Origin: a virus
Direction: 5' to 3' (one strand)
IMG/VR virus record: IMGVR_UViG_3300044613_001740
Coordinates: 1-21,488 of that record
DNA length: 21,488 nucleotides
Both the position numbers and the translations under genes were made by a program. Shown one piece after another: positions 14,373-21,229 of this stretch (position 1 is its first letter; each line of letters begins with the position of its first letter). The notes under the pieces were generated by a model. That model was not told the origin of the DNA and did not search any database. It saw only the letters and a program-made list of their open reading frames with translations.

Positions 14373-15950
14373 TTAAAGTAACCAAGTCAAATCCATGTCT
14401 TGACCATGGCTGTCTTTTTGTAACCATGGGTTTCTATTACCCATATTTGAATTATACACACCACCACTTGTTTTTGTGATATGATTTAATGCGGTTCTGC
14501 TTAAATCAATACCTTGTTGTCTTAATTTTAATGCAGTATCACGAACCCAAAGACCAGTAGAAAATGACATTACCAAATCATCATTATATCCTCGTTGAGC
14601 TTCAGCTCGTGACCCATTCCAGATAAATACAAATAACTCTTCAATTAATCGTTTTGAGTGTATAATTGGAGTTCGTTCTCTCATGTAGGTATCAAGTTTA
14701 GAAACAACAAGAGGTCGTGTTCTTGATGTCATTGAAAAGCCAGGAACCATATCTTCTTTTCGTTTTAAATCCCAACCTTTACGAAGATGAATATCATCAT
14801 CAATGTATCCAACTTCTCTATAAGAGTAATATAAATTTTGATAGTTTCTGTCAATTACTTCTTGAATTACAGCCCATCCAATATTTGCGTTTTCAATCAC
14901 CAACATTGCATTATTCCATTCAGCAGCAATTGATGTAAGCATTGCACCAAACTGTTTGGTTTCAATCTTACCTTTATATTCTGCAACTTGCTCTACCGAT
15001 TCAATATCAATAACATGAAATGCGGAATAGTCACTAGAATCTCCACGAGATACATCCGCTACAACAACATAATCACGAGAATAATTTGGATAATCCCATA
15101 ACCAATAGTTACCATCAAACCCTCTTTTTTCTAATGGGTCTTTTACATAAGTTTGTTCATACCATTCTAAAGTAGGACCTTCAACTACCGTATAACCTGA
15201 ACTAATAAAGTCACAATCACATTCTTGAGCTGCTCCCTTTTCGCCAAGTAATTTTGTTTGTTCTTCTCGCCATTTTTTATTTCTATCGGGGTGAACAGTC
15301 CAATGAAGTTTAATGGGGTTCCATTGTTCCCCACTCATTGCCTGAACCCATACCTTATGAAACCAATTACCTACGCCATTCGGAGTAGAAAGAACAATAG
15401 CACCACCACCTGTTGAAAGAGTCGATTGAGCAGATGTCCAAATATCTTCAATGTTATCAATGAATGCAGCTTCGTCAATAATTAACATAGATAAGGCTTC
15501 AGAACGACCAGCATCGCCTGCAGCTGAAGTTGCTTTAATTTGAGACCCGTTCTTTAACCGAAGTGATAGTTTATTGTCTTCTTCAGTTTGCCCCTTTAAC
15601 CATGATGGTAAGTTTTGGTGCATGAATCGAACTTTCGTTACAAGATTTTTAGCTACTTCTTGTTTAGTTGCGATTACCAATACGTTCTTGTCTTCATGAA
15701 ACAACATTAGCCAGAGTGAATACCCGGCTGAAAGAGTTGAGATACCTAATTGTCTTGATTTTAATATTACATTGAAACGATTTTTTTCAACATCATGCAT
15801 TAAATTTTCTTGAAAATCGTAAAGATTAAAAAGAATTTTTCCTCGTGATGGGTGTTGAATGTAACAATACTTTTTAAAAAAATATACAGGATCTTTAGCG
15901 CATTTAATATATTCTTCCCTAATTAGGTCTTTGAGTGATTTTTGACTCAT
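14373..15950 (-). CDS. 17: Terminase large subunit, gp17-like
   Basis: 525 residues (T4 gp17 is about 610). The ATPase part has an SRQLGIST Walker-A-like loop at 65-72, MLIIDEA Walker B at 155-161, and the STPNGVGN coupling region near 188. The RNase-H-like nuclease starts at VVVADVSRGDSSDYS with Asp299 as the first metal ligand; VIENANIGW carries a further acidic residue. It pumps DNA into the prohead through gp20 and cuts concatemers. The N-terminus LKDLIREEYIK closely resembles that of the 245-residue protein (LKKLIKEEYHK). Ten bases separate it from the upstream gene. No small terminase gene was recognised in the window. Confidence 0.96.
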   Translation of the reverse strand: MSQKSLKDLIREEYIKCAKDPVYFFKKYCYIQHPSRGKILFNLYDFQENLMHDVEKNRFNVILKSRQLGISTLSAGYSLWLMLFHEDKNVLVIATKQEVAKNLVTKVRFMHQNLPSWLKGQTEEDNKLSLRLKNGSQIKATSAAGDAGRSEALSMLIIDEAAFIDNIEDIWTSAQSTLSTGGGAIVLSTPNGVGNWFHKVWVQAMSGEQWNPIKLHWTVHPDRNKKWREEQTKLLGEKGAAQECDCDFISSGYTVVEGPTLEWYEQTYVKDPLEKRGFDGNYWLWDYPNYSRDYVVVADVSRGDSSDYSAFHVIDIESVEQVAEYKGKIETKQFGAMLTSIAAEWNNAMLVIENANIGWAVIQEVIDRNYQNLYYSYREVGYIDDDIHLRKGWDLKRKEDMVPGFSMTSRTRPLVVSKLDTYMRERTPIIHSKRLIEELFVFIWNGSRAEAQRGYNDDLVMSFSTGLWVRDTALKLRQQGIDLSRTALNHITKTSGGVYNSNMGNRNPWLQKDSHGQDMDLTWLL

Positions 15951-15960
15951 ATATTTTCAT

Positions 15961-16362
15961 TTATAGTGCTAATAAGATAACCGCTACAGCGATACCAACT
16001 GAACTACCAAGACCCACACCGTTCCAAAACTTTGAACGTTTTTGTTTTTTAAGAATTTCGATTTGTTCTTCTTTTATTGTAATTATTTTATCTTTTTCAA
16101 CAATTACAGCGTCTTTGTTTGTAATGATTTTATTTAAATTTAAAATCAATTGGTTTTGTTTGTCGGACTTATCTTCCAACAACACAATTTTTTCTTGTGT
16201 AATAGTAAGAACAACATGGCAGGTATCATGTTGTTGTTTTACGATGAGAGCGTTTTTAACTGCCCGAGTTGGAACTACAATCGAATCACTTAAAAGTGTT
16301 TGCGAATGTAGTGGCGAGCTCATCATCAGACATATCATCAAGCTTATTAACTTGTTCTGCAT
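15961..16362 (-). CDS. Secreted coiled-coil protein with C-terminal membrane anchor, putative spanin-type lysis protein
   Basis: 133 residues. An N-terminal signal-like segment MQNKLISLMICLMMSSPLHSQ ends in HSQ as many Bacteroidetes signal peptides do. A coiled coil follows (IITNKDAVIVEKDKIITIKE), then a C-terminal hydrophobic helix (about 113-133, VGLGSSVGIAVAVILLAL). The gene overlaps the 3' end of the upstream i-spanin-like gene by 77 bp in another frame, an arrangement reminiscent of Rz/Rz1. It lacks a convincing lipobox: Cys11 is preceded by LMI. So it is not a standard outer-membrane spanin; a secreted, inner-membrane-tethered coiled coil fits better. The lysis role is inferred. Confidence 0.7.
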   Translation of the reverse strand: MQNKLISLMICLMMSSPLHSQTLLSDSIVVPTRAVKNALIVKQQHDTCHVVLTITQEKIVLLEDKSDKQNQLILNLNKIITNKDAVIVEKDKIITIKEEQIEILKKQKRSKFWNGVGLGSSVGIAVAVILLAL

Positions 16363-16630
16363 ATTTTATTCTCAAATTAGCTAATTGTTTATTTTTTTCA
16401 TCAATCTTATCATCAATAACATCAATGTCTTTAATGAGTTCACTATTAAAAGTAAATAAAGAATCATTAACTTCGTTTAATCTTTCGATTTCTACTTTAT
16501 ATGAATCTTCTTTTTCTTTCAACATCTTTTCATATTGTTTTTTATAACCATCGGTTTTAAAAAATTGTTGATAAATAAGAACACCTATCAAACATACAAT
16601 AATCCATTGAGATGTATTTAGTTTTTTCAT
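16286..16630 (-). CDS. i-spanin-like (Rz-like) membrane protein
   Basis: 114 residues. One N-terminal transmembrane helix at about 9-25 (WIIVCLIGVLIYQQFF) with a short positive cytoplasmic start, then a charged coiled coil (KKQYEKMLKEKEDSYKVEIE, IDDKIDEKNKQLANLR). This is the layout of inner-membrane spanins that link inner and outer membranes at lysis. It starts right after the stop of the 100-residue gene (TAAATG) and overlaps the next gene. No endolysin or holin is visible nearby, which weakens the assignment. A different membrane-tethered coiled-coil function remains possible. Confidence 0.7.
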   Translation of the reverse strand: MKKLNTSQWIIVCLIGVLIYQQFFKTDGYKKQYEKMLKEKEDSYKVEIERLNEVNDSLFTFNSELIKDIDVIDDKIDEKNKQLANLRIKYAEQVNKLDDMSDDELATTFANTFK

Positions 16631-16933
16631 TTATTTCTTAACCGTTGGCTTTTTGTAATAACGCTTTTTTGTATTTGGCTTTGGAGTTAAATTTCCAGCA
16701 GAAGCACTACCACTTGTAGATGAGTTTGATGTATTTTTTTTAGTGGTAGATTTGGATGTATTTTTTTTAGAAGTATCCGTTACTACATCTTTAACATCTT
16801 CAGTAAATTTCTTAGTGCGAACCTTGATAACTTCAATGTCTTTTTTTACTTCTTTAATTACTTCGACAACTTTTTCATCTACTGTAGTTTTACCAAGTAG
16901 CCAGTTCCAAGTTTTCTTTAACCAATTTTTCAT
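16631..16933 (-). CDS. Small basic protein with amphipathic N-terminus
   Basis: 100 residues. MKNWLKKTWNWLLGK is an amphipathic Trp/Lys helix, followed by a charged helix (VVEVIKEVKKDIEVIKVRTK) and a Ser/Thr/Lys low-complexity tail ending KKRYYKKPTVKK. No catalytic motif or full membrane segment. It heads the transcript containing the two spanin-like genes and gp17, 34 nt after a promoter-like octamer with one mismatch. A membrane-surface or nucleic-acid-binding role is conceivable. I do not recognise the family. Confidence 0.65.
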   Translation of the reverse strand: MKNWLKKTWNWLLGKTTVDEKVVEVIKEVKKDIEVIKVRTKKFTEDVKDVVTDTSKKNTSKSTTKKNTSNSSTSGSASAGNLTPKPNTKKRYYKKPTVKK

Positions 16934-16967
16934 AATTTTTTCTTTTGTATTAAACAGAGTATTTAAC

Positions 16968-16975
16968 TATAAGTA
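16968..16975 (-). promoter_or_regulatory. Candidate late promoter element (one mismatch)
   Basis: TACTTATA on the coding strand, 34 nt before the 100-residue gene, the same spacing as the exact copies. Confidence 0.35.
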
Positions 16976-16986
16976 TGTAAATAAAA

Positions 16987-17934
16987 TTAATTATTATAGT
17001 TTGGAACTTTTAGTTTAGATTTTAAGGTATTAAATATAAGTTTGGATGAGTCCCACATTCCAAACGATTGTAATAATGATTTTCCGTTTTCAGTTATTTG
17101 GTGATATGCATCTTTATAAAAGTGATTATCAACTTCATTTACATAATTTTTTGCACCCCAAAGATGATAAACATATTCGTCAAGATTTGTGTCTAATTCA
17201 GAGTCGAGGTTTTTGTAATTATAGAATTTACTAAAACTAAATACGGATTTGGATATACAATTAGAAATAAAATTTGGATTCATTTCTTCTTTATATTTTA
17301 AAATTAAAGCTGATAAAAGGTATTGTTCTGCAAATGTCTGCATTCCGCTATTTGCTATGTATGTCGAATCTTCAAATGTATAATCACCACTATTATTTAA
17401 AACAAAATCAAAATATGTATCTGCATAATAATTTTTAAACTGCATATCATTAAATGATATAACAGAGACATTTATAGGTAATGCTGATTTGAAATATATT
17501 TTTAAATTACCCCAATCCCAATTTGGTGGTAAAGTAACTTCGTGTGGTCTTAAATATCCAGCTTGAAATTCTTTATGTAAATATGATATAGAATTATTTG
17601 AAAATTCAGATATGGGTGTATGTAAAACTAAATCGGTATCAATTATGGTAAATGGGGTATTTATTTTTTTCATTAACCATAATTTAGGACTTGCCCAAAA
17701 GTTTTTAGATATCATATCACTTGGATAATCATCAAAAACATCAGTAATGACATCATCATAAAATTTTAAAATTCCTATTTTTTTATAAAAAGAAAGACTT
17801 TCGTTATTGGTGGCAAATGTAATTGGAATTTTTGGATTTCTATATTTGTGATTTAATACAGAAATTAATTGAACTAATAATTCAAGTTCACTTGGAGGCG
17901 TTTCTCCAATAATGTATGTATGATACAATTTCAT
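16987..17934 (-). CDS. Glycosyltransferase-like protein (GT-A type, DxD)
   Basis: 315 residues. MKLYHTYIIGETPPSELELL opens a Rossmann-like N-terminus. FTIIDTDLVLHTP has a DxD motif (Asp99, Asp101) expected to hold the metal and sugar nucleotide. The C-terminal YVYHLWGAKNY resembles the His-containing end of bacterial and viral GT-A enzymes. There is no signal peptide. It interrupts a cluster of virion genes and is even more AT-rich than its neighbours, suggesting separate acquisition. Possible targets are virion proteins, modified DNA bases or host surface glycans; the sequence does not decide. Family membership is by motif, not by a search. Confidence 0.68.
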   Translation of the reverse strand: MKLYHTYIIGETPPSELELLVQLISVLNHKYRNPKIPITFATNNESLSFYKKIGILKFYDDVITDVFDDYPSDMISKNFWASPKLWLMKKINTPFTIIDTDLVLHTPISEFSNNSISYLHKEFQAGYLRPHEVTLPPNWDWGNLKIYFKSALPINVSVISFNDMQFKNYYADTYFDFVLNNSGDYTFEDSTYIANSGMQTFAEQYLLSALILKYKEEMNPNFISNCISKSVFSFSKFYNYKNLDSELDTNLDEYVYHLWGAKNYVNEVDNHFYKDAYHQITENGKSLLQSFGMWDSSKLIFNTLKSKLKVPNYNN

Positions 17935-17958
17935 AACTTATTTTTTTTATAATTTTAT

Positions 17959-18696
17959 TTACCACTTTCTACAAGACCAATATCTTGCTTTCCACCTTGG
18001 ACCAGGATTATCACAATTGTGTCTAGCTCTAAATGATGCTCTTGCTTTAGGATTATTTTTACGAATTCGCATCGTTCCACCTTTAGCATCACCACCTTGA
18101 CCAAAGTTTACCTTAACAACATTACCTTTGTCATTTCTAACATATACTTTGAATTTTTTAACATCACCTTGCATAATCTTACCAAGTTTTACTTTTCTAC
18201 CTTGGTATTCTGCTTCATTGATTTGACTTTTATATTCAGCCATAAATTGAGCAAATTCTCTTAGGTCTTGGTAATTTTCTACATCATACTCGTTAACTTC
18301 ACTATAATCCGATACTGTTGAGATGTAATCTTCTGCTTTTGTAATTAGTGATTGAACCCAAGGTTCTAAATTACCCTTACCACGAAGTTTTGTAATTAAT
18401 TCTTGTGCTTTTTTAATTGATATTTCCAATTGGTCTACTGCCATGTCAGAGTCAGATTCACCACCTTCGTTTTTTTTCTCTTCAGGACTTTTACCAAATG
18501 TTTTGTGAACTAATTTATCAAGTTTAGTATGAAATTCTTTTTCTTCACTATCACTCGCTTCATTTTTAAATGAGTTAACATATGGGTTACCATACACCTT
18601 ACCTAATTCAGGAGTAAATCCATATTGAGTTTCCATAAAATTCTTTACTTTATGGTATTCTTCTTTGATTAATTTTTTAAGATTGTTAGTTTTCAT
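17959..18696 (-). CDS. Modular prohead-core-like protein with Cys/His/Trp-rich C-terminal module
   Basis: 245 residues. The leader MKTNNLKKLIKE ends in I-x-E at residue 12. A charged helical middle ends with SEVNE (Glu136) and QINE (Glu161). The last 84 residues, from AEYQGRKVKLGK, form a module: a GDVKKFKVYVRNDKGNVVKV sheet, MRIRKNNP, then SFRARHNCDNPGPRWKARYW and a terminal SCRKW with His226, Cys228 and Cys242. I recognise this C-terminal block as widespread in T4-like phage proteins, with no assigned function; the residues could bind metal. Its start is 1 nt after the stop of the 840-residue gene. Likely a processed internal or core protein. Confidence 0.78.
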   Translation of the reverse strand: MKTNNLKKLIKEEYHKVKNFMETQYGFTPELGKVYGNPYVNSFKNEASDSEEKEFHTKLDKLVHKTFGKSPEEKKNEGGESDSDMAVDQLEISIKKAQELITKLRGKGNLEPWVQSLITKAEDYISTVSDYSEVNEYDVENYQDLREFAQFMAEYKSQINEAEYQGRKVKLGKIMQGDVKKFKVYVRNDKGNVVKVNFGQGGDAKGGTMRIRKNNPKARASFRARHNCDNPGPRWKARYWSCRKW

Positions 18697-18697
18697 T

Positions 18698-21220
18698 TTA
18701 TTTCAAACCTTCCATCTTACTTCTATTTTTATAGACACCAGCTAACCACTTCATTGATTCTTTAGTTTTTGGAAAATCTTTGTATTCTTTATAAAATTGA
18801 ATTACAAAATCTTTAAAATCTTTTGCTTCTTGTGCAATAATATCAATATCACTCAATGAAGCTTCGTTTACTGATTCAAATTTGAGTTTATTAAGGTTTA
18901 TATTACCGATAGTTCTTTGGAATAAGTATCCATTTTGAAATTCAGCATGGCTTCCACCTCTAAAGAAAAACTCACCCTTACCGTATGCAGTATCCAAACT
19001 TTTTTGTATATGATTTACTATTTTGTTAGTTCCTATTTTTCTAACTGCAATACTTGCTGCCTTTTTATCCTTAAAAGAAAACAATATTTTTCCATTTGTC
19101 TCACTTATATCAAAATCTATACCTAATATATTTGCACGATTAGTATTTTCGTTTACTGATTCAACTAAATCACTTTTGTAATTTTTATTTACAAACTGAA
19201 CTAAACTTTGTGCATATTTGCCAGTAATTTTACCTACCATCTTAACTCCATTTGGAGTATGGGTATACATTTCTTGTGAACCAATTCCGGCAGTTTTTAA
19301 TACCTTACCATCCGTATTTAAGTTTCTACCTTCTAAAGGTTTTTTATCAAAAAATGCCTTAACTACTTTCGTATCGGCTGGAAGTAGAGCTTCGTTTACT
19401 GATTCTCCGATTGTGGTCACTTTCCAATAGTATCCTTTATTCTTTTCTGATGCTGATAATCTTTTATTTAGAGTTTCAACTTCTTTTTCAGCTTCTCTGT
19501 AATTTCTGTCAACCGATAATGTTTTTAAAATTTTATTTTTGTTAGGGTCAAATAATGAAATTTTAACACCTTCGTTTACTGATTCTTTCATTCCAAACTT
19601 GGAAATAATCATTTTTTGGATTTTGTTACCAGGATTCCCAACCATTGCAGTTACAAAATCCATTTTATCTGAAAGTTTACCTTTTTTTAGATATGAGTAT
19701 AGTTTTGTAGAATCTAAATTATTATCATCAATAAACTTTTGAACTCCTTCAGGTCTTGTTGCAGTTAATGAAGCAATTGCTACTGCCCATTTTGTTTGGC
19801 TTGGCACTGCTTCGTTTACGGATTCTTTAATACCACCCTTGTTGATATTTGATATCCAACCATTTTTAATGAACCAATCCATTTTTTCTTCAAATGATGG
19901 GTTAGTCTTTTTAGCCCACATATTATACTCAACTTTTTTGTTGAATTGTTTTTGATTTTTAAGAATAGCACTTACTACTTTGTCTTTGTTAGTATCACCT
20001 TTAGATACATCTTTCATACCTAACTTTGCCCAAGTTTTGTAATCTACAAAATAAGCTGAATCATCTTCTTTATAGTATCCAAAGTGAAGTTTACCTTTAC
20101 CATCAGAAAATACAGTTTTACCAACAACTGATTTAAAATCTTCGTTTACTGATGGAATTACTTCGTCTTGGTAAAGAACTTTTACATCTTTAAGATTACC
20201 ATTAAATTCACCCTTCATGGTCATAATCGTAACCGTATCACCACTAATTTTTTTTACCATTCCGGTTTTATTTGCAGATTTAAAATGAACAAAATCACCT
20301 ATTTCAAAATCACCTTTGTTGGCTTCGTTTACTTTATTTTCCATCACACCCACAGCAGTATCGCCTACTACGAAATCAGGTTTGGTTGCATATTTTTTAT
20401 TTACAATACCAACTCTATTACCACTCTTATCTTGCACTATATAAATTGGCATTGGTGATGTGGCGAAGATGTATCGTATGCCTGTTTTTTTCAACTCTGA
20501 CCCAATATTCATAAACGAAGACGCTGATTGAACTGCTGACTTAATGGCTTCCATATCCTTTGGTGAAATACGCTCATTCATTGATTTTTTCATTTTAATT
20601 ACCTCTGCAATCGTTTCATCATTTGCCTCTTTAACAGGATACATTTTTCCGTTAAATTCAAATTCGGTTAAACCTTCTTTTCGTGCGTTAAACAAAGCAC
20701 CGGTAAAAGCATTACCCTCTTTAACACTATAAATTTCTTGTTCGTTTTTCATCAAACGATTTTTTGCTAACAAAGAAAGAAACTTAATATCAGCGTCTGC
20801 AATTTGTTGTAATTCATCTTTAGGCAACTTGTCCAACATCGTAATTAAACGATTATACGCTGGACTATTTGGGTTGATTTTATTAATGTCGTTATATGCC
20901 TGCTTTAACATATCAAGGTGGGTTTTATCAAATCTTTCGCTTACTGATTCTGACTTAGTTTTCCAAGTTCCACCTTTTTCTTTATACCACTTAGATGCAA
21001 ATGCGTTAGCATATGCTGATGGGTAAACATCGTATTTAGCTTTTGCAGCTGATTTTGCTCTACTCCAAAGTGCGGGATTAGTTGGTTCGTTTTCTTCGTT
21101 CATTTCAACTGATTCAGGAACACAATTAGGAACTTCCCTACCACTTTTCATTTTCATTCCTACTTGTTTATACCCATCCCAACATGGACCATTTTCGTTT
21201 ACGAATTTTTTTTTATTCAT
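18698..21220 (-). CDS. Large modular ESVNE-punctuated protein, putative prohead-core polyprotein (long form)
   Basis: 840 residues. Candidate joints end at Glu9 (FVNE), 42 (SVEMNE), 95 (ESVSE), 299 (NKVNE), 360 (PSVNE), 470, 550, 610, 691 and 786 (all ESVNE), giving segments of 33, 53, 204, 61, 110, 80, 60, 81, 95 and 54 residues. Modules include CWDGYKQVGMKMKSG...VPNCVP (10-42), YPSAYANAFASKWYKEKGG (43-95), an EGNAF module flanked by VKE at 168 and 198, and a KOW-like barrel (FEIGDFVHFKSANKTGMVKK, 300-360). The rest are small alpha/beta or helical units I do not recognise. No enzyme motif spans modules. Inference: gp21 cuts after the Glu residues, releasing small proteins inside the head. 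Confidence 0.85.
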   Translation of the reverse strand: MNKKKFVNENGPCWDGYKQVGMKMKSGREVPNCVPESVEMNEENEPTNPALWSRAKSAAKAKYDVYPSAYANAFASKWYKEKGGTWKTKSESVSERFDKTHLDMLKQAYNDINKINPNSPAYNRLITMLDKLPKDELQQIADADIKFLSLLAKNRLMKNEQEIYSVKEGNAFTGALFNARKEGLTEFEFNGKMYPVKEANDETIAEVIKMKKSMNERISPKDMEAIKSAVQSASSFMNIGSELKKTGIRYIFATSPMPIYIVQDKSGNRVGIVNKKYATKPDFVVGDTAVGVMENKVNEANKGDFEIGDFVHFKSANKTGMVKKISGDTVTIMTMKGEFNGNLKDVKVLYQDEVIPSVNEDFKSVVGKTVFSDGKGKLHFGYYKEDDSAYFVDYKTWAKLGMKDVSKGDTNKDKVVSAILKNQKQFNKKVEYNMWAKKTNPSFEEKMDWFIKNGWISNINKGGIKESVNEAVPSQTKWAVAIASLTATRPEGVQKFIDDNNLDSTKLYSYLKKGKLSDKMDFVTAMVGNPGNKIQKMIISKFGMKESVNEGVKISLFDPNKNKILKTLSVDRNYREAEKEVETLNKRLSASEKNKGYYWKVTTIGESVNEALLPADTKVVKAFFDKKPLEGRNLNTDGKVLKTAGIGSQEMYTHTPNGVKMVGKITGKYAQSLVQFVNKNYKSDLVESVNENTNRANILGIDFDISETNGKILFSFKDKKAASIAVRKIGTNKIVNHIQKSLDTAYGKGEFFFRGGSHAEFQNGYLFQRTIGNINLNKLKFESVNEASLSDIDIIAQEAKDFKDFVIQFYKEYKDFPKTKESMKWLAGVYKNRSKMEGLK
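18863..20950 (-). repeat. ESVNE-encoding 15-bp joints, long polyprotein
   Basis: Exact GAATCAGTAAACGAA on the coding strand at plus positions 18863-18877, 19148-19162, 19391-19405 and 19571-19585. Near copies are at 19811-19825 (one mismatch), 20141-20153 (PSVNE), 20324-20338 (NKVNE) and 20936-20950 (ESVSE). The same 15-mer occurs four times in the distant gene at 8626-10287. Confidence 0.92.
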
Positions 21221-21229
21221 AATAATTCC

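Noticed and set aside
15961-16362. Classical outer-membrane lipoprotein spanin (Rz1-like)
   Set aside because: The only early Cys (residue 11) is preceded by LMI, not a lipobox, and the protein has a C-terminal transmembrane helix.
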